Counted from the stretch's first letter, positions 53,721 through 62,222 are shown. The stretch: 64,000 nucleotides of DNA from Dethiobacter sp. (GCA_018333635.1 JAGXTL010000019.1:43089-107088); one strand, 5' to 3'. Numbers and translations are program-made. Notes: generated by a model not told the origin, from the letters alone.

Positions 53721-54305
53721 TTATGGTACACAGAGTACGTCGCAGGGGAAAATCAGATTGGGGTCAGGAATGTGCGGGTTTGCGCTAATTAAAGCCTGCA
53801 ATGTGATCCCTAACCGCCGGGCGATTAGAGACATCGTATCTCCCTGCTTTACTGTGTACCTTTCCTGAAATCCGGGAGGACAAGTAGTGGGAACCCGGCA
53901 AATATCCACCCCAGGCACACAAAGTACGTCACAGGGGAAAATCAGATTAGGGTTGGAAATGTGCGGGTTGGCGCTAATTAAAGCCTGCAATGTGACTCCA
54001 AACCGCCGGGCAATAAAAAACATGGTATCTCCAGATCTTACCGTATACCTTCCCTGAAACCCTGGCGGGCAGGTAGCGGGAACCCGGCAGGTGGCTTGCT
54101 GGGCAACGAACTGCAAAGCGGCAGGGTCGAGAGATAATAGCTGCCGCTGGGCTTGCAAGATCGCCTCAAGCGTCATACTATATACCTGCAAAGGATCGAC
54201 CACCGTCCCTCCTAGGTGCATATTATCGTATAGCTGGGCGTGATGCTCCTCAGGTGCGCACTCTTTGCACAATTCGGGGTGACTATCCTGATCATGATAA
54301 ACCAT
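53721..54305 (-). CDS. Two-LysM protein with Cys-rich linkers
   Basis: 194 residues without a signal peptide. About 80 N-terminal residues are His- and Cys-containing, then two nearly identical 55-residue units follow. Each unit has CRVPTTCPPGFQ, a LysM repeat with GDTM..IARR.G.TLQALISANPHI and the end NLIFPCDVLCVP. Such LysM/Cys modules occur in spore coat or cortex-associated proteins of Firmicutes (SafA-like), which also lack signal peptides. The recent tandem duplication is visible at the DNA level. Upstream lie a REP element and the tandem repeat block. Confidence 0.75.
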   Translation of the reverse strand: MVYHDQDSHPELCKECAPEEHHAQLYDNMHLGGTVVDPLQVYSMTLEAILQAQRQLLSLDPAALQFVAQQATCRVPATCPPGFQGRYTVRSGDTMFFIARRFGVTLQALISANPHISNPNLIFPCDVLCVPGVDICRVPTTCPPGFQERYTVKQGDTMSLIARRLGITLQALISANPHIPDPNLIFPCDVLCVP

Positions 54306-54389
54306 ATAACGACCTCCTTTCCTGCAATGATTTAATTTAGATTCAGTATCGCCACATTTTATGCGGCAATTTCAGAAAGGGTGTCAATC

Positions 54390-54418
54390 ATGTGACAAGA
54401 ACCCCGTCCCCCTGACAC
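54390..54418. repeat. REP-like element CCCCGTCCCC type
   Basis: ATGTGACAAGAACCCCGTCCCCCTGACACC, the opposite orientation of the GGGGACGGGG family seen at 27.9, 31.4, 33.4 and 41.9 kb. Confidence 0.7.
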
Positions 54419-54573
54419 CCAGGGTTACGTCAAAGTCTAATAAAATATAGTCACAGCACTATATTGTTTTACCATTTCCTCTTCCCCTTGCTAATGTTCA
54501 GTGTGCAACGGGTTTACACTGTCCATCAAATCGGGTACGGTCCACAAAAAGGCCCCCTCTCCCTCCCTACATC

Positions 54574-54655
54574 TCCCCTCTCCCTCTGGGAGAGGGCAAG
54601 GGTGAGGGCTAGGGTGAGGGCAAGGGGGCACAGGGTGAGGGTTAGAGTGAGGGCA
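54574..54655. repeat. CCCTCTCCC hairpin with short tandem tail
   Basis: CCCTCTCCC-TCT-GGGAGAGGG followed by four to five degenerate copies of GGCAAGGGTGAG / GGCTAGGGTGAG. Same family as 26461 and the window's right end. It lies between the REP element and the end of the regulator gene. Confidence 0.8.
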
Positions 54656-54663
54656 CAATTGTC

Positions 54664-56880
54664 TTACAACAGGTTATAGCGGTTTAACTTTTCGTAGAAG
54701 GTAGAGCGATGCAAACCCAAAATTTTGGCCGCTTTAGAACGATTATTTTTAGTCGCCCTTAACGCGTTGACAATAGCTTCTTTTTCTATCTCAGCCGTCA
54801 TGTTGCTTAGGCTGGGTCCCGTCTTGAGATAACGGTCGCTCTGGATATGCTGCCATAGATAAACCGGCAGATGTTCCACACAGATAATTCTGTCTTCTAC
54901 CATATTGAGCAGCCTTTCTAATATATTTTCCAACTCCCTGACGTTCCCAGGCCAAGAATAATGGCAAAAAATGCTCATTACCTCGTCGCTCACAGCTTTC
55001 GGGTGGATATGATACTTCTTGCAAATTCTTTCAACTAAATTTTCCACTAATTGCGGAATATCCGCAGGCACCTCTCTTAGCGAAGGCAGAGACAAAGTGA
55101 GTACATCCAAACGATAGAACAGATCCTCCCGGAAAGAACCCAGTTTAATCTCCTTGCGCAAATCTTTATTTGTAGCAGCAATAATCCGAACATCAATCGG
55201 GATGCTATAATGTCCGCCGACACGCTCAATCTCTCTCTCATGGAGAACGCGCAACATTTTTGCTTGCATGTTTAAAGGCATATCGCCTATTTCATCAAGG
55301 AAAATAGTACCGCCGTCAGCAACTTGGAATTTACCCGTCTTGCCTCCTTTTTGCGCACCGCTGAACGAGCCTTCTTCGTAGCCAAAAAGTTCCGATTCCA
55401 GCAAACTTTCCGGTATTGCGCTGCAATTCACTTTGATAAACGGACCCTCTTTGCGCGCTCCCCCAAAGTGAATGGCACGAGCAAAAAGCCCTTTGCCTGT
55501 ACCGCTCTCCCCAAGCAGCAAAACAGTAGAGCTGCTTTGTGCCGCTTTAAGGACAAAGTTTTTTGCTGCCTGGATTTGCTTGGAATTGCCAATAATCTGC
55601 CTTGAAATACCGCTTAGGACTTCCATGCGCTCGATCTCCTGGCGGTAGTGCGAAATCTCTTGTTGCGACTTATGCAAAAGAAAGGGCAGGCACATATTTA
55701 CTTCCGCCAATTCCAGATAAACTGCCACAGCCTTATCGCGGCAAGTATTGTAACCGCAAGCTCCACAGTTTAGTTCGTCTGTATCCTTAAATTTGCCGGT
55801 GACTTTTAATATTTCCCGGATATTCTCTTCACTCGGCTTTACTTTCTTTTTAGCCTGAGCAGTAAACTTGCGGGCAAGGTCCACGAAGACGGCCGGCGCG
55901 GGCGAAACAAAATTGGCACGTTGGTGCACATAGTTTGCCACCTTTTTCCTGCGCAGATTCGAACTGCGCGCATCACAAAGATCAGGTCCGTCAATGCACC
56001 CGCGGCAGAACAAAATATCAACCAGCGCGGAAGAAAACTGCTTTGCCTCAATAGCATCAAGTGTTTCCATAACTTCTCGCAAGCCTTCTACGACCACATT
56101 ACTCTGATCCAAAATATCATTTTGCAATCTGGCGGCTTTTAAAAGTCCACCGGACAGCGGAAAGACGCCGCCCAGGGTGGCGCTAGGCCCGTCAAAGCTA
56201 GCCGGTTGAACTGACGCAAGCGCAATGCCGTTTTCTGCAAATAATTCTTTCAGTTCGGAAAATGTCAAAACGAAATCCACTTCGCCTGCTACGGACAGAT
56301 GGTCGACTTCGCTTTTCTTGGCGACACAAGGTCCGATAAAGACGATTCCGGTCTGTTCGCCATAAAGTTTTCTTGCTACCCGGGCGGAGGCAATCATGGG
56401 AGAGACGACAGGGATAAGCTGAGCAATTAGGCGTGGGTAGTATTTCTCAACAAGGTTGATGATGGCAGGACAAGGGGAAGTTATCAGCGGAGCAGCAGGC
56501 CGCTTGTTTGCATAAAGCCGGCTGTATTCGCGAGCCACCAGCTCAGCGCCGTAGGCTACCTCGCACACTTTGTCAAAACCAACAGCTTTTATAGCGCCGA
56601 CTACCTGTTCAGGGGGTGCTTCGAACGCAGCTACAAAAGAAGGAGCCAAAAGCGCTACCCCCATGCTTTTGCGTAACAGCAGCTGCTTAACACCGGCTAC
56701 ATCGTTGCGAACCAGCTTAGCTCCCTGAGAACACACATTTTTACAAGTGCCGCAGGTTATGCAAATAGATTCAGTAACACTAACCTGCCCATCTTTTACT
56801 CTAATTGCCTTTACAGGGCAGTTACGCAAACATGCGTAACATCGTTTGCAAAGCTCAGACTCTGTCTTTACTATGGGCAC
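54664..56880 (-). CDS. Fused [FeFe]-hydrogenase-like sensor and sigma-54 activator
   Basis: About 738 residues. Parts in order: a two-cluster ferredoxin (CKRCYACLRNCP, CITCGTCKNVC); a hydrogenase-like domain with L1 ITSPCPAI, L2 GPCVAKKSEVD and L3 FCRGCIDGP, keeping four Cys; an Fe-S domain CGACGYNTCRDKAV; a short coiled coil; and an AAA+ domain. The AAA+ domain has Walker A GESGTGKG, a GAFTGA-loop variant EGSFSGA and Walker B GTIFLDEIGD. A Fis-type HTH ends it (SKAAKILGLHRSTFYEKLNRY). It should sense H2 or redox state and drive sigma-54 transcription of the hydrogenase operon. GTG at 56880 preferred (AAAGGG eight bases before); GTG at 56889 is possible. Confidence 0.9.
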   Translation of the reverse strand: MPIVKTESELCKRCYACLRNCPVKAIRVKDGQVSVTESICITCGTCKNVCSQGAKLVRNDVAGVKQLLLRKSMGVALLAPSFVAAFEAPPEQVVGAIKAVGFDKVCEVAYGAELVAREYSRLYANKRPAAPLITSPCPAIINLVEKYYPRLIAQLIPVVSPMIASARVARKLYGEQTGIVFIGPCVAKKSEVDHLSVAGEVDFVLTFSELKELFAENGIALASVQPASFDGPSATLGGVFPLSGGLLKAARLQNDILDQSNVVVEGLREVMETLDAIEAKQFSSALVDILFCRGCIDGPDLCDARSSNLRRKKVANYVHQRANFVSPAPAVFVDLARKFTAQAKKKVKPSEENIREILKVTGKFKDTDELNCGACGYNTCRDKAVAVYLELAEVNMCLPFLLHKSQQEISHYRQEIERMEVLSGISRQIIGNSKQIQAAKNFVLKAAQSSSTVLLLGESGTGKGLFARAIHFGGARKEGPFIKVNCSAIPESLLESELFGYEEGSFSGAQKGGKTGKFQVADGGTIFLDEIGDMPLNMQAKMLRVLHEREIERVGGHYSIPIDVRIIAATNKDLRKEIKLGSFREDLFYRLDVLTLSLPSLREVPADIPQLVENLVERICKKYHIHPKAVSDEVMSIFCHYSWPGNVRELENILERLLNMVEDRIICVEHLPVYLWQHIQSDRYLKTGPSLSNMTAEIEKEAIVNALRATKNNRSKAAKILGLHRSTFYEKLNRYNLL

Positions 56881-56913
56881 CGCTTTCACCCTTTCCCAAC
56901 AAGCTATATGCTC

Positions 56914-56969
56914 ATTATAGCATGAAGGCTGTCCAAAAAACAGACAAAGTTGTCAGCGAAAACGGACAA
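56914..56969 (-). promoter_or_regulatory. Regulator promoter with two TGTC-N9/10-GACA sites
   Basis: A TATAAT (56914-56919) with weak -35 is overlapped upstream by TGTCCAAAAAACAGACA (56930-56946) and followed by TTGTCAGCGAAAACGGACAA (56950-56969). They match the activator sites A and B of the hydrogenase operon, which implies that the sensor-activator controls its own gene. Confidence 0.62.
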
Positions 56970-57051
56970 CATCAGGCAACTACCCGCTATCGGCGCCACC
57001 ATACATTTTTAACAATCTTAAGACTGCGTTGTAAAGCAATAGCTTTCTCCT

Positions 57052-58491
57052 TTAGAGATAAAGATCCCGCTCACCTTCTTCGATTCGCTGCAGGCGTTCG
57101 CGTGTGACGGAACGTACTTTTTCGTTTTCGATTTCCTCCAGCTGACGACTGATTGTTTCCTCACCAACCAGCCTTGTTTCCTGCGAGGCGTAGTCCAGCA
57201 AGTATTCCTTAAAAGTTATTAAAGCATTGGGTTGGCAAACATTCTGGATTTGGCCGTTTTTTGCCAGGGACATGAAGCGATCACCGGTACGCCCTTGACG
57301 ATAACAGGCGGTACAGTAGCTAGGGAGATAGCCGGACTGACAGACGCTGCGTACCACTTCATCGGGACTTCTGTGGTCATCAACAGAGAATTGCGCTTTG
57401 GCATCATCTTCCACTGTGCTGCGGCTATCTTCACGTTTATACCCTCCCACGCCGGTACAGCTGCCGGCGGAAATCTGCGAGACCCCATAGTCGAGCAGCT
57501 TCTCCCGCAGCGCCGGCTTCTCTCTGGTGGAAAGGATTAAACCGGTGTAGGGAACAGCCAAACGAATGATAGCGGTCAGTTTGGCAAAGTCAGCATCAGA
57601 GACCAGATAAGGAAACTGTTCCAAACCCATTCCCAAGGCCGGACGCAGACGCGGCACAGAAATGGTATGCGGACCGACCCCAAAACGCTCCTCAAGGTTT
57701 AGGGCATGCTGCAACATAGCCAGCACTTCAAATTTATAGTCATAAAGCCCTAAAAGAACCCCAAAACCGACGTCATCAATCCCGGCTTGCATCGCCCTGT
57801 GATGAGCAGTAGTATGCCAGTCATAATCAGCCTTGGGACCGGAAGGATGCATAAGTTCATACGTTTTTCGATGATACGTTTCCTGAAAGAGGATATAAGT
57901 GCCAATGCCGGCGCTTTTTAAGCGCTTGTAGTCTTCCACTGTGGTGGCGGCAATGTTTACATTAACGCGGCGAATACTGCCGTTTTTGAACTTTATACTG
58001 TAAATAGTGCGAATGCTTTCCAGAATATAGTCAAGAGGACATTCTGCTGGATGTTCCCCTGCCTCCAGCGCGACCCGCTTATGCCCCAGACTCTCTAGTA
58101 TCCTTACTTCTTCCACCAGTTGAGCCTTCGTCAGCTTACGGCGCTGAAAACAGTTTTCACGTTTATAGCCGCAGTAAGCACAATTATTAACGCAGTAGTC
58201 GCTTACATACAATGGCGCAAATAGCACCAGCCTTTTGCCGTAAATCTTCAGCTTTACCTCTTTTGCAGCCTCAAATATCTCCGTTAAAAGCAGCTTATCG
58301 GTTACCTGCAGCAAAACGGCTGCTTCAGCCATAGTGAGTCCTTTAGCCTGACGTGCCGCAGCTATAATCGCACGCACCATATTGCCCGAAGCCGTCTTCC
58401 CCTGTTCCAGCAGATCCTCGATGAGCTCCTCTTTAATAAAATCAACCGGCCACCATTGACTGTGCCGACTGGCGGCCAAGTTATCTCCCAT
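57052..58491 (-). CDS. hydG: [FeFe]-hydrogenase maturase HydG (tyrosine lyase)
   Basis: 479 residues. The radical SAM motif is C-x3-C-x2-C in DYCVNNCAYCGYKRE. The C-terminal cluster site is CTACYRQGRTGDRF followed by a later Cys in QNVCQPNALIT. It cleaves tyrosine to build the CO and CN ligands of the H-cluster. It overlaps the end of hydF by 11 bases. AAAGGA precedes the ATG by ten bases. Confidence 0.96.
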   Translation of the reverse strand: MGDNLAASRHSQWWPVDFIKEELIEDLLEQGKTASGNMVRAIIAAARQAKGLTMAEAAVLLQVTDKLLLTEIFEAAKEVKLKIYGKRLVLFAPLYVSDYCVNNCAYCGYKRENCFQRRKLTKAQLVEEVRILESLGHKRVALEAGEHPAECPLDYILESIRTIYSIKFKNGSIRRVNVNIAATTVEDYKRLKSAGIGTYILFQETYHRKTYELMHPSGPKADYDWHTTAHHRAMQAGIDDVGFGVLLGLYDYKFEVLAMLQHALNLEERFGVGPHTISVPRLRPALGMGLEQFPYLVSDADFAKLTAIIRLAVPYTGLILSTREKPALREKLLDYGVSQISAGSCTGVGGYKREDSRSTVEDDAKAQFSVDDHRSPDEVVRSVCQSGYLPSYCTACYRQGRTGDRFMSLAKNGQIQNVCQPNALITFKEYLLDYASQETRLVGEETISRQLEEIENEKVRSVTRERLQRIEEGERDLYL

Positions 58492-59740
58492 GACTAATCA
58501 ATCCTTTCCTGTCATTCTTTTCCGCCAACAGTTGCCCCAGTTCGGGAAAAGGAGAAAGAGCTCGCGTCAAAATGCCCTTTAGCTGTGCGATGGCAACTCC
58601 GTAATTAACAATTGGCACGCCAGCCTCCTGCGCCTGAGCAATTCTTGCCAGCATTTCCCGGCGGTTGATCATGCAGCCTCCGCAGTGGATTACCAGTTTG
58701 TATTCTGCAAGGTTTTCCGGAAAACCATGTCCGCTAGACCAAGAAAACTCCAGTTCTCCTCCCACCGCCTGGCGTAACATAGCTGGAATTTTCACCCGAC
58801 CAATATCTCCCTCCACGCGATGATGAGTACACGCTTCCGCCAACAGCACTTTATCCCCGGGCCGCAGACTAGCCATTGCTTTTGCACCCCTGACCAAAGC
58901 TGCCAAATCTCCTTTGTAACGGGCAAACAAAATTGAGAAGGATGTCAAAAGCACAGTAGAAGGAGTATCTGCTGCCGCACTTAAAAATGCCTGTGAGTCG
59001 GTGATCACAATTTTTGCTTTCTTGGCAAACTGGCCAATGGCTTCTTTTAATTCCCCTTCTTTGACCACGAGGGAAAACGCATGATGATCGAGAATGTCGC
59101 GAATCGTCTGCACCTGCGGAAGAATCAGGCGTCCCTTTGGCGCAGCCGAGTCAATCGGGACGACTAAAACGACTAAATCACCCGGTTGCAGCAAATCCCC
59201 CACAATCGTTCTCTCATCCCAAGCAACCGGGGCAGCAGCTATAATGGCAAGTTTCAACTCCAACAAGCCGGCACCGGTGACGGCACTGACTGCTACCGAC
59301 GTTAGGCCGAGTTTTTCATGGTATTGTTTTACTTGTTCTTCGACCGCTATGTTCATATCCGACTTATTTAATACCCCTACCACCGGCACTCCCTTTTCAC
59401 GGCAAAGCCCAGCTATCCTTTCTTCATGCTGCGAAACCTGATTGCCGGCATCCATAACTAAAAGAACCAAGTCTGCCTTTTTTAGAACTGCGTGCGCCTT
59501 TTTCACGCGCAGCGCCCCCAGCTCGCCTTGATCATCAATTCCCGCCGTATCAATCAGCACCACCGGACCTATCGGCAAAATCTCCATTGCCTTGTAAACC
59601 GGGTCGGTGGTAGTACCTGGGATCGCAGACACCAAGGCAATATCTTGGTTGGTCAGCGCATTGATCAGGCTTGACTTCCCCGCGTTTCTGCGGCCAAAGA
59701 TGGCAATATGCAACCGACTTCCCTGCGGCGTATTTTGCAT
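58481..59740 (-). CDS. hydF: [FeFe]-hydrogenase maturation GTPase HydF
   Basis: About 419 residues: an N-terminal GTPase domain (Walker A GRRNAGKSS, switch/G3 DTAGID, NKSD) and a C-terminal dimerisation and cluster domain containing CTHHRVEGDIG and the two-Cys end HCGGCMINRREM. It is the scaffold that assembles the 2Fe subcluster and transfers it to HydA. ATG at 59740 with AGGTGA before it; an ATG five codons upstream is possible. Confidence 0.95.
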   Translation of the reverse strand: MQNTPQGSRLHIAIFGRRNAGKSSLINALTNQDIALVSAIPGTTTDPVYKAMEILPIGPVVLIDTAGIDDQGELGALRVKKAHAVLKKADLVLLVMDAGNQVSQHEERIAGLCREKGVPVVGVLNKSDMNIAVEEQVKQYHEKLGLTSVAVSAVTGAGLLELKLAIIAAAPVAWDERTIVGDLLQPGDLVVLVVPIDSAAPKGRLILPQVQTIRDILDHHAFSLVVKEGELKEAIGQFAKKAKIVITDSQAFLSAAADTPSTVLLTSFSILFARYKGDLAALVRGAKAMASLRPGDKVLLAEACTHHRVEGDIGRVKIPAMLRQAVGGELEFSWSSGHGFPENLAEYKLVIHCGGCMINRREMLARIAQAQEAGVPIVNYGVAIAQLKGILTRALSPFPELGQLLAEKNDRKGLISHGR

Positions 59741-59773
59741 TATCTCACCTTCCATTCTGCTCTGAACTTTGCC

Positions 59774-60838
59774 TCAGCCCAAACCAAGCGTAAATTGTTC
59801 CTTTGGACTATGGCCGGCACCTTCCGCCACAGTCCTGCCCAAAGAGCTGATAATCCCGCCGATGCAGTTACGGCAGTGGGCCGGATTATCATCCAGACAA
59901 ATTTTATTGGGATATATCTCATAGAGACGGCGATACTTGTTTGGCGTAATGTTAGGCATCACCACATTTGCCCCGGCAACTAAAGCCTTTTGTCTTCCTT
60001 TGCTATCGACGCTGCCAAGGGCGGTCGTGGCCGGCAAATGGGTCTGGGGCATAAGCAAGCGGGCAATTGCAATCATTTTTAGTGTCAATTCAACAGTCCC
60101 GCGCTGCGCTTTGGCCAAAGGTGTGTTTGGGTTGGGAATAAACGGACCGATCCCGGCCATTTCCACATCCAGCTCTTTTAAAAAGAGCAAATCTGCTGCT
60201 AACGAGGTCAAAGTCTGCCCCGGCAAGCCTACCATGCAGCCTGAGCCTACCTGATAACCCAGCTCACGAAGAGTATAAAGGCATTTCTTCCTGTTTTCCC
60301 AAGCCATATCGGGGTGCAGCGAGCTGTAAAGTTCTGCATCCGCCGTTTCATGTTTAAGCAAATAACGGTCTGCACCGGCATCGCGCCACAAGCGGTAATC
60401 TTCCTCTGCTCTTTCGCCCAAGCTGAGCGTAACAGCCAAACTCAATTCTTCCTTCAGTCGGCAAGTGATTTCGGCAATCATCTCTGCGCTGTAGTATGAA
60501 TCCTCACCTGACTGCAAGACCACAGTTTTATAGCCAAGCGGCACAGCAGCACCGGCAATAGCCAATATTTCAGCAGCATCCAGCCGATAACGGGGCAAAG
60601 TTTTATGGCTTTCCCGCAAACCACAGTATGCACAGTTGCTCTCGCAGTAATTGGAAAATTCAATTAAGCCGCGCAGATGAACAGCGTCGCCCATAAATGT
60701 TCTCCGCACCTGATCTGCGGCGGCAAAGAGAAAATCGAGCGCCTGCCCATCGCAACTCAAAAGTTTTTCAATTCCTTCTCTGCCAAGATTATGCTCCGCC
60801 CTTGCCTGATTAATAATACCTTCATATTCTTTTTGCAT
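59774..60838 (-). CDS. hydE: [FeFe]-hydrogenase maturase HydE (radical SAM)
   Basis: 354 residues. The motif C-x3-C-x2-C is in SNYCESNCAYCGLRES. Also present are the SAM-contact region VLQSGEDSYYSAEMI and LLKHETADAELYSSLHP. It provides the dithiomethylamine/Fe precursor with HydG and HydF. The ATG follows AAGGAGC. The C-terminal CRNCIGGI pair lies near residue 320. Confidence 0.95.
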   Translation of the reverse strand: MQKEYEGIINQARAEHNLGREGIEKLLSCDGQALDFLFAAADQVRRTFMGDAVHLRGLIEFSNYCESNCAYCGLRESHKTLPRYRLDAAEILAIAGAAVPLGYKTVVLQSGEDSYYSAEMIAEITCRLKEELSLAVTLSLGERAEEDYRLWRDAGADRYLLKHETADAELYSSLHPDMAWENRKKCLYTLRELGYQVGSGCMVGLPGQTLTSLAADLLFLKELDVEMAGIGPFIPNPNTPLAKAQRGTVELTLKMIAIARLLMPQTHLPATTALGSVDSKGRQKALVAGANVVMPNITPNKYRRLYEIYPNKICLDDNPAHCRNCIGGIISSLGRTVAEGAGHSPKEQFTLGLG

Positions 60839-60847
60839 AGCTGCTCC

Positions 60848-61096
60848 TTATTTTTTCGTTAGTGCTGACTTAACATTGACACCGGGAACTGCCCCCAGTT
60901 GACCCGTCATTGCGCCAATTTCATCTGTAGTACCATCGACGATCAGAGAAATCACAGCAATTTTGCGTTCACGGTAGGGAATTCCCATCCGGCCGACAAT
61001 GATTTCAGCATATTTGGAGAGAATATCATTGACAATTTTTACACCATTTTCCCGATCCTCAATCACAACTCCGACCACACCAATTCTCTTTTCCAG
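60848..61096 (-). CDS. TM1266-family hydrogenase-associated regulator
   Basis: 82 residues, an ACT/NikR-like regulatory fold as in the iron-only hydrogenase system regulator: IGVVGVVIEDRENGVKIVNDILS, then RMGIPYRERKIAVISLIVDGTTDEIGAMTGQLG. It heads the maturation operon, nine bases before hydE. The natural family start (MEKRIGVVG) is obtained only if the CTG at 61096 initiates, with GGGGAGG eight bases before it. The next standard codon in frame is a GTG six codons later. Confidence 0.88.
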   Translation of the reverse strand: MEKRIGVVGVVIEDRENGVKIVNDILSKYAEIIVGRMGIPYRERKIAVISLIVDGTTDEIGAMTGQLGAVPGVNVKSALTKK

Positions 61097-61116
61097 TTAA
61101 GCCACCTCCCCGTTAA

Positions 61117-61182
61117 CTAAACAAACAAAAAGCCTGCCGAATAAACCTTACGGTTTGCCTGGCAAGCTTGTTTTTCGCTCAT
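61117..61182 (-). CDS. Possible 21-residue leader peptide
   Basis: GGGGGAG seven bases before an ATG opens a 22-codon frame (starting MSEKQACQ, ending GFLFV then TAG) that ends 20 bases before the CTG of the TM1266-like gene. The frame coincides with the terminator hairpin of the leader. It could work by translation-coupled attenuation, or be a small protein. Only the sequence supports it. Confidence 0.45.
   Translation of the reverse strand: MSEKQACQANRKVYSAGFLFV
61127..61169 (-). terminator. Intrinsic terminator in the leader of the maturation operon
   Basis: AAGCTTGCC pairs with GGCAGGCTT (one wobble), an inner AAACC/GGTTT helix, and a TTTTTG tail, about 45 bases before the TM1266 start and 150 bases after the promoter. 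In this location it is a plausible attenuator. Confidence 0.75.
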
Positions 61183-61281
61183 TAAACAACTCCCCCTTCT
61201 CCTCAGGCAACAACCCTCAGACTTAGGATTCGCACTAATCTCCTCGGACAAAGCAAGCCAAGCCCTCAGATTATTTCCTTA

Positions 61282-61310
61282 ACTATAACTCATCTTTAAG
61301 CAGAAATCAA
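61282..61310 (-). promoter_or_regulatory. Promoter of the hydrogenase maturation operon
   Basis: TTGATT and TATAGT with a 17-base spacer on the minus strand. It lies just after the stop codon of the 110-residue hypothetical gene. I find no sigma-54 pattern here. Confidence 0.65.
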
Positions 61311-61311
61311 T

Positions 61312-61644
61312 CTATGTTGCACAAGATGAATGATTGACAGGCTCCAGACGCCTTTTAATCCGGTCGTATTCGTCCTGTTCAATAGGTGTAGCCTTGCCAA
61401 TCAGTCTTGCAAGTACTTTGTCCTCAAATGCTTTCTTGGCTAACTCTAAACCATACTCGCTGGAGGGATAAATTTCAGAGATAGTACGGCGAATTTTTTC
61501 GCGTTTAAAGTTTGTCACCTTTACATTCGTATGAACCAAAATCTCCGTGGGAACCGCTTTATCCTCTTTTTCAATAAGCGTAGCGACAACCGGGCTAATC
61601 TTATACACCATGGCCAAATCCTCGTCATAGAAAAACTTGTTCAT
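61312..61644 (-). CDS. Hypothetical protein, 110 residues
   Basis: Starts MNKFFYDEDLAMVYKISPVVATLIEKEDKAV with a strong AAGGAGG eight bases upstream; the frame is open further but without a start site. No motifs recognised. The second half is basic and helical (VTNFKREKIRRTISEIYPSSEYGLELAKKAF) and ends in SSCAT. No signal peptide. It is the gene before the hydrogenase maturation promoter; function unknown. Confidence 0.62.
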   Translation of the reverse strand: MNKFFYDEDLAMVYKISPVVATLIEKEDKAVPTEILVHTNVKVTNFKREKIRRTISEIYPSSEYGLELAKKAFEDKVLARLIGKATPIEQDEYDRIKRRLEPVNHSSCAT

Positions 61645-61826
61645 CGGCAAGCCCTCCTTTTTGATTGTCGTGAGTCTTACTCCCTGGTTGAAAGATATGA
61701 TTCCCAATAACTGCAAGAATCAGTCCTTCCATATTTACAAATTTCGCCACGGCAGAACATATTCCTGCCTGGTTTCATTATATTAAGAAGAGTTTATATT
61801 CTTGTAAACTTTTTGTTACAATTCTG

Positions 61827-62222
61827 TCATTTTTGCAGCCCACCTTGGTTTGCAGCGGCGGTTGCACTGATGCTAATCCCGCCACGCGGCTTTTGCCGTA
61901 CCGTCACCTTGCACCAATGTGGTTTGCAGGCAAACGCAATATCGCTTGCAATCTGCGCCGCCAGTGTTTCACAAAACACGCCTTCATTGCGAAAGCTCCA
62001 TAAATAAAGTTTCAGGCTTTTACTCTCAATACACAGTTCATTAGGTGCATATTCAATAATCACAGTTTCCCAGTCCGGCTGCCCTGTAACGGGACAGAGA
62101 CTGGTAACCTCCTCACTGCTCAGCACTACATTCTCCACCCCTAAAGGTTTAGGGAAGACATCCAGCTTCCTGCATGGCTCTTTTACAACCCTGCCTAAGG
62201 CATAAAATTCAGAATCAGCCAA
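61827..62222 (-). CDS. queF: NADPH-dependent 7-cyano-7-deazaguanine reductase
   Basis: 131 residues, unimodular QueF. The active-site Cys is in EEVTSLCPVTGQPDWETV, followed by SKSLKLYLWSFRNEGVFCE and a C-terminal VTVRQKPRGGIS. It converts preQ0 to preQ1 in queuosine synthesis. TTG start with GGAGGAG upstream. It may be linked functionally to the QueG-like proteins at 40-42 kb, but those are only relatives. Confidence 0.94.
   Translation of the reverse strand: MADSEFYALGRVVKEPCRKLDVFPKPLGVENVVLSSEEVTSLCPVTGQPDWETVIIEYAPNELCIESKSLKLYLWSFRNEGVFCETLAAQIASDIAFACKPHWCKVTVRQKPRGGISISATAAANQGGLQK

Noticed and set aside
61183..61281. Known riboswitch class (NiCo, T-box, lysine, SAM) in the hydEFG leader
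   Set aside because: GAGG motifs vaguely recall a four-way junction, but none of the conserved cores I know is present; kept only as an unknown leader.
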